From Adiantum capillus-veneris (taxonomy: Eukaryota > Streptophyta > Polypodiopsida > Polypodiales > Pteridaceae), in NCBI GenBank assembly GCA_014529385.2, contig CM043958.1, positions 141,896,234 to 141,960,233 of the forward strand: a stretch of DNA of 64,000 bases. The letters run 5' to 3'. A model generated the notes under the pieces. It saw nothing but the letters and a program-made list of their open reading frames with translations. It was not told the DNA's origin and ran no database searches. Below, in pieces: positions 50,561 to 61,899 of this stretch (its first letter is position 1; each line of letters begins with the position of its first letter). The translations under genes were made by a program, and so were the position numbers.

Positions 50561-51400
50561 AAAGCTATAGCTTCGTGTACATACAAGTGAGACACATTGT
50601 GACACATATGAAATTGCTCTATTTTGTTTGCTTGCTACAAATATATCCAACTTAGGTATACATATGATAGGAAGAGAGAGTAAATCATGCTCTCCAAAAA
50701 GCTGAACATCAACTTTTTGGAAATCCAACTTAGGTGTACATATGATATGAAGAGAGAGTAAATCATGCTCTCCAAACAGCTGAAACATCAGCTTCAAACT
50801 GAGTTGTGCTATGCTGATAACTACATTTTAGATTAGGCCAAAGTCCATATAGCGAGTGATGTCCAAGAGCCACATCAGTCCTTGAAATGCTCATAACTTA
50901 AGAATTTAATGTCGTTGAATATCCCTAAACCTCCAATAGAACATCTTTAACTATAGTATCCTAAACATCGAAGCCTTGCCCTTGCATAAGAGATTTAGTA
51001 TAACTATGGGTACTCTTAGTTTGTGGAAGCTTTAATCTTTTTACCAAAACTATAATTCAAAAATTATATGTGGCTCCATCGTCAATGAGGAGGTGCACCT
51101 TAAACCCATTACTGTAATCATGAAGATGAGCTAAATCTTTAGGACACACTGACTATTCCCACATGGAGGATGTGAGTAAACAGTCATGTGCTACTATATA
51201 GTGAGATAATTCGCCTAAGAAAATCAATGGACTCACTTGATTGCAATAGTGGGACAATGCATAGAGCCTCTTCTTTGCCTTTTAATACCTCTTTATCATT
51301 TCCCTTGGCTTGGTCCAAATCTGAATTTGGATTCAAAGGGAATTCAAGCCGCTGGTATGCTTGTGTTAGCAGCTGGACACACCCAACGGAGAATGATAGC
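50561..51400 (-). pseudogene. Ty3/gypsy element D: aspartic protease relic and spacer
   Basis: Minus strand from the right: CGNSQCVLK/CPKDLAHLHDYSNGFKV in alternate frames, then HLLIDDGATYNFLNYSFGKK, a retroviral-type aspartic protease active site with D-D-G-A-T in place of D-S-G-A-T. 50546-50797 follows as spacer with LFGEHDLLSLHIICTPKLDF and a near copy of it, a 66-bp tandem repeat, then SYVSQCVSLVCTRS. The last part matches 46896-47005 on the other side of the nested LTRs, so the target site lay in a tandemly repeated spacer between protease and RT. Confidence 0.75.
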
Positions 51401-51539
51401 TCGACATGATATTATTTTTTGTAATTATTCTTTAATTGAGAAAAACCGTCATTTCACCTTTGTAAATAGTGGGGCTTGCAGAAGCTTCTAGATTGTATCC
51501 CATTTTTGACATTTAGACTAAGTGAATGGTTAAATTGGA

Positions 51540-52293
51540 ACATTAGGGTTTGAGATTGTAAGGTATTTATACCACTTTTGACCTTAATGAAAAAAACCTT
51601 TGTCATTTTATAAGTTTTTGTCTGTGTGAGTGAGCGTACTCTCTGTACGAGAGAGAGTGAGAGTTTTATCTTGACGCTACGCATGCACCGATGGTCGGAA
51701 TTGAGTGCGGAGAAGTGCAGCGTGTTGCCCCCGAAGAGAGCTACACGCCTATACCTACATTGTATGTGTACGACCGGGTTTTGCGAGCTCAACCCACGAG
51801 CTATACCTGGTGATTCGGTGAGCATACGTTGTCTGTTTTTGCATTTCAGCATATCCACGCGTTCGCATTGAGTAGAGCTACACATTAGGCACTTTAGTTT
51901 TCAGAAGCGATGACCTGCAAATTTCGACCAAACATCCTACGTGATTTTGCACTAGGTGTTTAGGGTTGGGGTTTTGGTTCATCGACCTTAGAGAGAGCGA
52001 CCTATTGGTGTTAATAGGGTCTCTTTCATGTTCTGTAGCATTTCGAGAACGTTTGATGGGTATTTGGCTCTTGAAAACGTTGTAGGAAATCTCCTCTTAT
52101 GTACTCCTGAAGGATGTAGCTTAGACATTGGGTAGAGACCTCTGTAGGAAGTAGTCGAGAGTCGGTCGAGTGTAGGTTGACACCCTATGCTTGCTTCCAT
52201 GCGCCTGCGCGGGTCGAACTTCGTCCTTAGCTGACAAATCTTGTTAGGTGAGTTCTCGTTGTGCTGACGTCCGTCGCGGCATATCCGCCAACA
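51540..52293 (+). repeat. LTR-C, 3' portion of a gypsy-type LTR (left boundary unclear)
   Basis: Ends ATATCCGCCAACA directly before a primer-binding site. GC-richer than its surroundings. I could not find its second copy in the window, so the start is an estimate; a TATTTATA box-like word lies near 51563. Confidence 0.6.
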
Positions 52294-52294
52294 T

Positions 52295-52312
52295 TGGTGC
52301 CGCTGCCGGGGA
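52295..52312 (+). other. Primer-binding site (TGGCGCCGTTGCCGGGGA type)
   Basis: TGGTGCCGCTGCCGGGGA directly after LTR-C. It has two differences from the site used by plant Tat/Athila gypsy elements, which pairs with a tRNA-Asp 3' end. Confidence 0.8.
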
Positions 52313-54200
52313 AGAAAACCCACCCTAGGTAGGTGACCGAGACTAGTCCTTGAGGATAGGGATTCTCTGGCTTGCTAGAGTCTTGTTTTACATTTAGATA
52401 GGATCAGAGGGTGGAGGACTCTCTAGGTCTTAGGAGGAGTCTAGGGAGCGAGTGTCTGGCCTAGATCCTTCAACTTAGGTAGACTTAGATAGTTTTTGGT
52501 ATTAGTTAAGTTGTGGTGTAGAGAGTAGGAGTTGGAGTGGTAGAGGTGGTGAAAGGATAGCTTGAGAGTTCGGAGAGGCCGAGAAGCAACCGAGACACCA
52601 ATATCACCATTTCACATGATGAGTAGGAGTAGGGTAAGTAGGACATCATGATTTATGATCTGGAGCACTTCATGGATGTTGTATTTGCTGTTAGGCTCAT
52701 CACAAGGTTGTAAAAGACGGAAAAGAGTGTTTAGAAGCTGAAGTGAAGTTCAAAAGTTTCTGTGAGTATTTCTGAGAGAGTTGCAGAGCATAAGGAGTAC
52801 TTCTTTCAGAAAAAAATTAAATTTTAAGCCAGAAGACATGCTACGCGTAGGATGTCTACAGGGTGTTCTGGTGGGAATTTTAAAAATCTCGGTTGACCAG
52901 TGTGTTTAGAAGGTAGGTTTTATCCTATTTTCACCTGGAAAGTGGAAGTTTGACCATATCTTGACAGGATAAGGCCAAATAGAAAGGAATTTGCCAGACA
53001 TCCTACCCAATTTTTTTCAAGGCATTATTTTAAGACCAAAACCATAGGATGGCTGCATGAGCATAATCTACATGATTTATGGAGTGCCTGAGGAAGGTTT
53101 CATCTCAATTGGGTGAGAAAATTGGGTTTTAAGCAGACTTTAGCATTTTCGACTGAAAAGGGCTAGGATAGCTAAAATTGGGGTCTTTTGAAATCCAAAC
53201 TAAAATCTAAGCATAGCACTGGGTTGCTGACATCAAGGGGAGGCTGTGGCTCAAGTTTGGGGTCAAATAGATCATATAGACATCCTACGCGTAGGATGTG
53301 TTCTGTGTGATTTAGCACTCCAAATCCAACTTTGAGCATACCAAAGTGATCAGCACCTTAAGAGGAGTCCGTGCTTTGCATTTGAAGCGATTTTGAGCAG
53401 TTAGACATGCTACGTATAGGATGTCTACTACATGATATTGAAGTCAACAACTGACTGTAGGCACAACAGGGTGTTTTATAGCTTGAAGCAAGCCTCCTAG
53501 TCAATTTTGGTCCAAATTGGAGCTGATTTGACTAATCAGACCAACATTAGGCTGCTGGAATAGATTTCTGATCAATTGGCCAGCTTACATGTGTCCAAAT
53601 CAAAAAGTAAAAATAGCTGTGAACTCAACACATCAAGGGGAATCTATAGTGCAAAATCCAGCCAAAACAGAGCAGGTAGACATCCTACACGTAGGACGTC
53701 TACAGGGGTTTAGTGAAGAGAAAAGCTGACTGAGGACATAGAGTGATGTTCCAATTGACTTAAGAGTTCCAGAACTTCTTTCAAAAGTGAAATTGGACCT
53801 TGTTTGACCTTTTGACGGAGCAAAGATAGAATTAAGACTTTCCCCGTAAATTGACCAACATTCGTGTGAAGTACAGTTCCAGATTAGTAGACCTAATCAA
53901 GAACATCCGAAGTGTATAAAATACAATAGTGGTTGAGGTTAACCCTCTAGTTATACCAATCATTACTAAGACCACCTCTAGCGGTTAAATGCTTTGATTC
54001 GATTGCCGAAATTAAACGCTTGTGTACAGGTATATTCAGCAGAGGTAAATTAAACGCTTGTGTACATGTATATTCAGCGGAGGCAAGGCAAGAAGTTGTG
54101 CGGAAACTGATCCTTTGCCAGGTGAGTGGTTGGATTTGTGATAAATTGCATTGCTAAGTTTGATGAATTTAAGATAAGGAAGGAAGACACATTCTTAGAG
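52313..54200 (+). other. Long non-coding leader with four 24-bp palindromes
   Basis: 1.9 kb between primer site and first coding matter, with no ORF of note. It holds the palindrome AGACATCCTACG/CGTAGGATGTCT, or close variants, at 52834-52857, 53278-53301, 53403-53426 and 53678-53701, plus a half-site near 52996. A short direct repeat, TTAAACGCTTGTGTACA, occurs at about 54013 and 54050. Tat-type gypsy elements often have long leaders. Confidence 0.7.
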
Positions 54201-54208
54201 ATCAAAAG

Positions 54209-54300
54209 GTGGCAGGTGATCATGGTAGCTTAGTGTCCACCGAGGAGAGTGTAACTCAGGCAAGGCTAGATCCATTAGCACAGATCATTGAGGAGGGTAG
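54209..54300 (+). pseudogene. Retroelement gag-like start, fragment
   Basis: SLVSTEESVTQARLDPLAQI followed by IEEG matches SLVSTKESLNQARINLLAPI + IEEG on the minus strand near 27.9 kb at about three of every four positions. It ends where the reading jumps to CACTA-derived sequence at about 54298. There is no ATG at the frame start. Confidence 0.5.
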
Positions 54301-55207
54301 AAAAAGCGTACAGAGAAGACATCACCGACAAAGAATGGGAGTATGCACAAGGCTGCGTACCAATGGTAGAGTACTCATATACCCAAACCATATTGTATAG
54401 CTTTTTTTTGATTTTATCTTTGCAATTGATAAAATATGTTTTCCTATTTTGTAGTGCCTTTCCTTTAGCTCTATGTGGTCAAAGGGTCGTCACTTTTGTA
54501 CACGCCACATTGACGAGCGTAGAACCACCATGGACTGTGGAATCATGGATAACTTTGACACAAATGGTGATGAAGCCAGGTACTGTGGAACTATTGAAAG
54601 GATACTCCATGCTAATTTTAGAACCTTTCATACCTTCATTTTTTAGTGCAAGTGGTTTGAAAATGTGTCTAGACGACAAGAGAATGGCCTCTACATGGTG
54701 GACTCTAGTGTGTATCACATAGGGAGGTATGAAAATTTAGTTTTTCCATGCAATCATGAGTAGGTGAGTGACTACCTTTTTTATTCTTATTTTCTTGTAA
54801 CATTAATTATACCAATGTTACTCACTTTGAGCTTCTCCTCTATAGGTCATCTATATCCTAGCAATCCACCAAAACTTTGGTTTGTAATTCTCATGACACC
54901 TCAGGGGAGAACCATTTTTACCACTAATGAAGTGGAGAACATCTTCGATCCTCTTCCATCTCCTACTTTGGATGAGGGGGAGACAGAGGAGAGGGAGATC
55001 AATGATTCAAGTCCGGCGGCTGCAAGTCTTAGTGAAGATGATTTTCATGATGATGAAGATGATGAGATGGAGGATGACGAATTCAAAGATGATGAAGCCA
55101 ACGCATCCACAAGCGACAATTTCATTTCTCGCTTTATTGATTTAGGAGCCATGGTCTTAGAATTGGATGATGCTTCTTGTAGGGATCTTTTGGAAGATAA
55201 TTTATAA
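54298..55207 (+). pseudogene. CACTA-type transposon fragment: DUF4216 region with acidic tail
   Basis: Exon-like pieces in order. 54298-54390 reads KAYREDITDKEWEYAQGCVP (the ITDEEWxxAHxYVLxN segment before DUF4216). 54474-54762 reads MWSKGRHFCTRHIDERRTTM, CGIMDNFDTNGDEARYCGTI, then HTFIF-stop-CKWFENV (a likely CAG-to-TAG change), GLYMVDSSVY and ENLVFPCNHE, which is DUF4216. A GT...AG intron-like gap (about 54763-54845) follows, then PSNPPKLWFVILMTPQGRTI and a strongly acidic tail (DDFHDDEDDEMEDDEFKDDE) ending LLEDNL at a TAA (55207). DUF4216 is found next to the transposase in plant En/Spm (CACTA) elements; its role is unclear. The transposase itself is absent. Confidence 0.65.
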
Positions 55208-55209
55208 AC

Positions 55210-56368
55210 ATTTTGTATACTTTAATTTATGACATTTTTTGGTCGTGTCATCCATTCATCTTTCTCTCCCCCCTCTTCCTCTCTCTAATTTTGTGAAGCA
55301 TGCTAAATTATGTCAATCCAGTGATAGTGATTAGTTTAGTTGGAACCAAGTGTAATCCCACATAGCTAATTATTGCACAGTAAAAGACCGTGGTAAACAA
55401 TTAGAGATTTTCATAGTGGCATGTTCGGGAAAAATGTGTCTAAACTTAATATCATGCCATTTTTTATTTCAAAAATGCTAGTTAAAGGCAAGCGCAAGAT
55501 AATAAATTTTGCCCCAAAATAGAGAAAAATAGTGTAAAAAGGAAAAAAAGTAACCTAATTATTAAAAATTCCTCTTGATAAGTTCAAGAAAAGAAATTTT
55601 GTGTGTTTTGGGAAATGGTTTTTCTTGAACACTGCCTAGAAGGCCCAAGATCCATTTTTTAAAGACATAATATTCAACAAAAAAAAAGATTGTATTATCT
55701 AAAAATAAGCCATATTGTTTACCTAATTAGGCTATGGTCACACAAGACTCATTTATCAGTAACTTGGGTGGATAATTGAGCCCAAGTTACTGATAATTGA
55801 GCCCAAATAACTTGGGCAGATAATTGAGCCCAAGTAACTTGGGTGGACACATCCTACTAAGCGAGTTTAGTTCTACCAATCATACCTTTTTTATCTATGC
55901 CATTGGAATAGTTGCAAAAAGCTATAGGAAGTGCCTTCAATGTGAGGTGTGCATTTCACTTTTCCGACCATGTGCAAGGAGTTTGATTGAGGACACTACA
56001 AACTATGAACTTTTTTGGGCATAGACAAGTTGACTTCTAGTGGCTGTCTTTGTTCCATCAACCTCTAGGTGGTAGCACTCCAACCTCGATAATATATGCA
56101 TGAACACTTTGAAGGTTCTGTAGCCATCTAGAATGTCAAAAACAAGCTTAGTACGTAAAACTTTGAAAGTTATGCATTGCGTGACCATAGCCTTAGCACA
56201 TCTTTATAAAAATGGCTCAAAGCATACATCTCTAATTGAGTTGAACCTACCTGTAGCCATCCGTGTTGACGCAGATGTCTACAAGAAGTGTGAAGTGGGG
56301 ACAAGTTTATTTTCACCAAGGGCCAAATTGTCGCTACTCTCTTTCAGTGCATCTTTGCCCACTATTTT
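55210..56368. other. Anonymous sequence with a short tandem repeat
   Basis: Non-coding. At 55759-55846 the phrase GATAATTGAGCCCAAGTAAC, together with its complement-like CTTGGG, recurs three times, giving small hairpins. No gene supported. Confidence 0.45.
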
Positions 56369-56417
56369 GGCTGCTGCATGCATGTGCTATTGAAGACAAC
56401 ACATGCATGCAGCAGCC
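56369..56417. repeat. Perfect 18-bp inverted repeat, 13-nt loop
   Basis: GGCTGCTGCATGCATGTG (56369-56386) and its exact complement CACATGCATGCAGCAGCC (56400-56417). It sits 14 bases before a 170-bp CT/CA microsatellite. Confidence 0.95.
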
Positions 56418-56431
56418 CATAGAGCTAGGGT

Positions 56432-56432
56432 A

Positions 56433-56527
<95 letters not shown>

Positions 56528-56529
56528 AC

Positions 56530-56599
<70 letters not shown>
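56432..56599. repeat. (CT)n-(CA)n compound microsatellite, 168 bp
   Basis: CT run (56432-56452) then CA to 56599, with AAC interruptions near 56520-56532. The longest dinucleotide tract in the window. Confidence 0.98.
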
Positions 56600-56603
<4 letters not shown>

Positions 56604-57719
56604 TAAGGATTGCAAAGTCTTGTTGCAGTTGCGTTGAGATGCGATATTTTGAAAAGGATTGGAAAATAATGTTCCGAGGTCTCTGTGAAGCTATAAAACA
56701 TCAAGGTCGCCATGGATTTTGCATCCAAAGTGAGCTAATGAAATTATGGCCTTCCAAGCACGATCTACACTTATTGTTCTTTTGCCTGCAAGCAATATTC
56801 GAAGGGATTCTTGAAAACTATGTTTGTCAAACTTGAAGCTATCTGTCACCAGCTCAAATTGCCAAATGTGAAGCTACTTGCATCCATCTACATCAAATGA
56901 ACATAAACTTGAATCGAGTCAACAGCTATGCGGATCAATCTTGTCTTCCGGTGGCAGGAAATCTCCCAAGCTTAAAACCATCTACATGTGGCCATTTGCA
57001 TCCACGCAGACAGCTACAGATTGGTGCCTTTCTCATGAAGATGATAAATGCGCCCGAACAAAGCCAAGCTAAGCGAGTTGAGAGACTGCTAGCTTTGTGT
57101 TGCACTATTTTCAGCTTCTAGTACAATCGACAGCTCAGTGAAGACATATTCGTAGCAAAAGCCATAGCACGAAGGATGCAGTGCGCACGTCAAACAATTC
57201 TAAGAAAATTTTTGTGTGAGCAAGGAACCTGCTGCAAGGAGATAATTACAACGAGATTTCTAGCAAGGTTTGAACTTGGAAACTTCCGGTTGCAAAGCAT
57301 GCAATGTTCAAACTAACCACTCCGGCACCCATGCAAAGATATCGATCTCTAAATCAATACTATAATAGAAAGTAAACGGGTCTTAAGAGAGAAACCCGGT
57401 TCGTTAGTGGCCCCTTTACGGGTTTGGGTGGTGTGTTGGTTGGCACTTCCTACTTGCAAAGAGTGATATAGGCATGGAGCCTATGAAATGTTGTCCACAA
57501 CTCTTAGGCTTATTGAAGCTATTTTAAGATGCTTCTTTTCAGCGTCTCTTTTGAGCCATGCTTGTGATAAAAATAGCAGTTGCATAAAAAAACATTGTTG
57601 ATAGCAGCATTGAAAGGAAACTAGAGCAAGGAGCACAAGGTACATTGCTAGGGTTCTCTCTCTCTATACATTCCAACGAAAAAATATTAACTCTTTCTCT
57701 TTCTATAACTGGGTGCAAC

Positions 57720-57722
<3 letters not shown>
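56600..57722. other. No recognised gene
   Basis: Short frames on both strands, none with a motif. Confidence 0.4.

Positions 57723-57790
<68 letters not shown>
57723..57790. repeat. (CT)n microsatellite, 68 bp
   Basis: Uninterrupted CT run. Confidence 0.97.
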
Positions 57791-57793
<3 letters not shown>

Positions 57794-60629
57794 GACTCTC
57801 TCGGGACATCTTGCTGATGAAAAAGTTCTATTGGGTAGGCATATCAAAATCTTTCTTCCAAAGCTTGGTCAAAAACTTATGCTGATGTTTGATGGTGGAT
57901 TGTTTGATCTTAAGTCTCCTCATGAGTTTCATTGAAGCAATGGGAGGTACTAGAACATAAGTGCATCCATAGTGAAGAATAGACATATGGAATTGGCATG
58001 GGAATGAGGCTACATTGGACATATGAATGCATGCATGTGCAATTGATATCGGGTGTAAAAAGATTTTGTAGTGATTATATTATATTGCCTTATGAAAATG
58101 TGTTTTTGAGTTCCTATCAGAACAATGGTAGCTAATTTTGGGGGGAGTGAGGGGAGCGGTAACTCAAAAATATGTTTGAAGGGGTTATTTATCCCCATTG
58201 TTCACACATTTTTAAACCACAAAAGAGTAAGGATCAAACGAAAGATACATAGATAAGATTGAATGGAAAAAAAGGTGTGTTTTATTTATGAAAATTTGAA
58301 TGCACGTGATATGGAGCATTTATATGATGAACCTCTTGAGCTGTTTTTTTTTCCTTTGCATATTTTTGGCTACTCTCACATTACAACTTCATATATTTTT
58401 TGGGTAACTTTTGTATCCCATTCTATGTCCATTAAAGGAAATTATCTTTACTTGTTGATCACCATTTATATTTTCAAAGAAAATGACAAATTCATCCTGA
58501 GTTCAAGTAGGTGAGAGTTTCAACTTGGATGTCACATTCTGATGTTTATGGTAGGTGAGAAGATGTTCTTTGTATGCTACTAGTACTTCTAGTAGAGAAA
58601 ATACTTTTCTTGTTGCTCACCATTTCTCTTTGCTAAAAGAAACAAAAAATTTCCACAATTACACAACGTATTTATTTTCAATGTAGAGTAGATTTGTATT
58701 TTCACCCCTCTAGTGCTTGTACTAGGTGAGAATATGCTTTTAATTGGGCCCCTTGATTGCATCTAGTAGATGATATATTTTGGCTTTTCATTGTCATTTC
58801 TATTTCACTAAAAAACTGTAAACTCATCACAAAGAAAAAAATCTTGAATATTGTTATAGGCTAGATCAATTTGTGCATTTAGCTTACCAATCACCATCTA
58901 CTATTTATGTTATGTTGAGATTCTTTGCTGTATATAGCTCAGGTTTCTTTTAGCTCAAAAATGTTCGCTTGGAGTCTAGGTTTCTTCTCACTAAAGATGT
59001 ATGAACTTGTCTTTGCATTAATTAATTGAAGTAGAGTTTAGTCTTATAAATGAGCCTTGAGGTTAGTAGGCAATGGCTTTAGGTTAACGCATTTACTTGC
59101 TTACTAGTCCTAGTTGGTAAAATTATGTTTGAGACCTTAGGAGTGTTTAAAGCATAGAAAGGCTTGCTCACTCTAACAACAATGAGCACTAATGAGAATA
59201 TAAAGGAAATGGAAGTAACAACAAAAGTTTCACAAGTGTGAAAGCTTAACCTAGAAGAGAAATCCCCACTTGGATTTGGTACTTCACTTACATGTTTTCT
59301 CCATGTATTGCCTATAATACTAAAGCCCTTGAGGTTCCCTATGTGGGTGCTTTTCTTTGAGAAGGAAAAAACCTCAAGCATACAAAATATGCAGACATGT
59401 CAAATGATTTTGTATTAAAGTGGGAAAATGAAAAAAGAGAAATAGAAAAAGCAAGAAAAATGAAATGAAAATGACTTCCAGTGAGCTTCAAGTGAAAATT
59501 TCATGCTTTTGTTTAAAGTTGTGAGAGTTAGCTAGCTAATCAAAGTTGAAAGACAAAATTGAGGAATCTTGAATTTAGATAATCTTCTTAACTTATCTAG
59601 TACTAGAGCAAATATTTTAATCCTTAGTCATGGCCAACTAATTGATAGACTCATCCATAAGCCCAAACTCTTGGTTAATTAATTGTAGCAAGTGCAATTT
59701 ATTTTTCCTTAATGGTAGTGTAACATATCATAATTCTCTGCATTTTCTCATTATCATAAATGTGTTTTGCCTTTCCCTTATGATTTATTGCCACATGATT
59801 GAGCTTGCTACCTTATTTTTTCTATTTCAAGCACATTCTTCCTCGAGCATATACCACGACATGGCTTTGTCAGAGACAACAAAGCTCAGGAAGGGGGGAA
59901 TGATGGAAGCATCCAATACCAGTAGCCGTTAACTGGTTTAAATGCCAATCATTTCTAGATATATTTTGAATAAAAATCCTGATAATAATTTCTTCCTGGT
60001 TATTTATAGCTTTCAAAAGCCTAAGCTTCACGTGACAGTTTTTCAAATCATAACTTTTTTGCTTAAAAGTGTATATCTTATAATTCTATATTCCGACAAG
60101 CTGAAGACAACCATCACTACAATGTACATATTTCCCTTTGTACTATGCATAAGCTCATGAATATTCCCAATTATGGGTATAGTTATGAAGCAACCATTAT
60201 TGCAAATACACAAATCATCCAATGTATACATTTGATATGTGATGTAAGATATCACCATTCCAAAAGCTACATACAAAGAATGGTGCATTTTACTTAATCT
60301 AACACACCATGAAAGAAAATTCAGTCAAATACCTTGCTAGAAGGTCAAGACTAAGTTGGATCCTCAACTATTTCTTACTCAAATTCGTCATTGACCACAA
60401 GCCAGTGCTTTCCCCAAGTAGACTTAGTTTCATCATCCACTAATTTAGTAGTTCCATACGGAAGATGTAAAGATAAGATAAATGAACCCTTAATATGCAC
60501 ATACCCCTCATAAATAAATGCCATCTTCTAATCTAATAGATTTGGTCTTAAATCCCTAACCTTGTGTTGAAAATACATTGACAGAAGGGAATTTTGGGTA
60601 TTGGCTATCCTTTATGAATTGTTAGTGCC
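57791..60629. other. 2.8 kb of AT-rich sequence without a recognised gene
   Basis: No coding motif. AGGAAGGGGGGAATGATGG at 59890-59908 resembles a polypurine tract followed by TG, but no LTR could be paired with it. Confidence 0.4.
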
Positions 60630-61400
60630 TTTAAGATGTACAAACCTAGTGGCTTGTCAACGATGGCCAAAACCAACTCTACAACTTCATGTCCAATGTC
60701 CTCATCACAATTGATATGTGTCCACCTTCTATGAATATAGGCTTTGTTGAGGATGTTGCAGGATCTAGCAGATTTGTTGTTGCTGCTAGACTTCTTTGCC
60801 TGCGGCGGGCTGAGAAATCTTGTTATGATGTAAGAGATGCATAGGCTCACGCATTAATTGCATTATCTGTGAAGTGCACTACTACTACCCACATTCACCT
60901 AGAAAATTAGCAAACCTGGCTTGGGATATTCTAGATGATCTTTATGCAAGTTGCAATGACGATAAAATTGCAACTTGTGTAACAAGATGGAGTCAAAGGT
61001 TATGCAAGAGAAAGATGGCATGGACACTTTTTTTATTGGTATCAAGCATACCAATGAGAAAATCATTTTTACAAGTGAAGTCTTTTATGACAATTCACTT
61101 GTATCGATTTTTCTCGATGTGCTGCCACACTCTTACCAAAATTTTTCTAGTACTTGGAGACATATAATCCAAGGAAACCATCAAGCTATCAAGTTTGATT
61201 CATTATGTACAATGCTATTATAGGAGTCACTTTCAAGAAAGAATAGGGCTAAACAATGTGCAGTTGAATAAGATTTTGTTGTTGTTCAAGCAGGAGGTGA
61301 TAATAGCAATGCGACCACTTCTTGTGGTTATTCTATGAGTAGCGGATCACCTAGCTAGTGCTTATATTGGTAGGAGCTTGTCTAAGATTCTAGTGAAAAG
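60630..61400 (+). pseudogene. Copia element 2: gag relic
   Basis: Frameshifted gag aligning with the minus-strand gag at 43.0-43.6 kb (ALLRMLQDLADLLL and similar). The clearest part is 60975-61223: KMESKVMQEKDGMDTFFIGI, IIFTSEVFYDNSLVSIFLDV, LPHSYQNFSSTW. Several stops. Confidence 0.75.
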
Positions 61401-61411
61401 GCAAGAAGAAG

Positions 61412-61888
61412 ATGTGTTGCTATTATTGCAAGTCTAATGGTCAATTGATAAAGGAATGTCCTAAGTTGGAGGCAAAAGAAGCCAAGAAGAAAGAGGCTAG
61501 ACCTACTAGCAATGCATCTATTGTAGAATCCTTTGTAAATGGAGATTGTGATTTTGATGTAGATGCATATTGGGAATTTAGTGAAAAGTGTACTTATGGT
61601 CCTTTTGGCCATGATGCATGTATGTCAGTTAGAGCAGAGTCACATGTATGGTACTTTGATAGTGGTGGTACAAATCACATTACTTCATATCCTGAGTTGT
61701 TTAATTCTCTCGAGGCTATTCCTCATGGGAATATGGTCACTTGTGACAACAATGCCTCTTATCCAATCAAGGGAGTTGGAAATATTGTTCTAGATGCAAA
61801 TGGAAATTCTTTCATGCTTGTTGATGCGCTTTATGTACCAAGGATAAAAAAGAACCTTTTGTCTGTACCTTCACTTGCAAATTTTTGA
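61412..61888 (+). pseudogene. Copia element 2: zinc knuckle and protease
   Basis: A 158-codon open stretch. CCYYCKSNGQLIKECPKLEA is a CCHC knuckle in which the His is replaced by Gln. Then VWYFDSGGTNHITSYPELFN is the copia aspartic protease (D-S-G at about 61658), followed by DALYVPRIKKNLLSVPSLA. The frame stops at 61888. The partner element 1 instead keeps the His but lost the first Cys of the knuckle. Confidence 0.85.
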
Positions 61889-61899
61889 ACATGCACATG

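Noticed and set aside
51454-51885. 143-codon minus-strand ORF
   Set aside because: Antisense to LTR-C and the sequence before it. No motif.
59880-59910. Polypurine-tract-like AGGAAGGGGGGAATG followed by TG
   Set aside because: No LTR with a matching second copy, primer site or pol was found around it.
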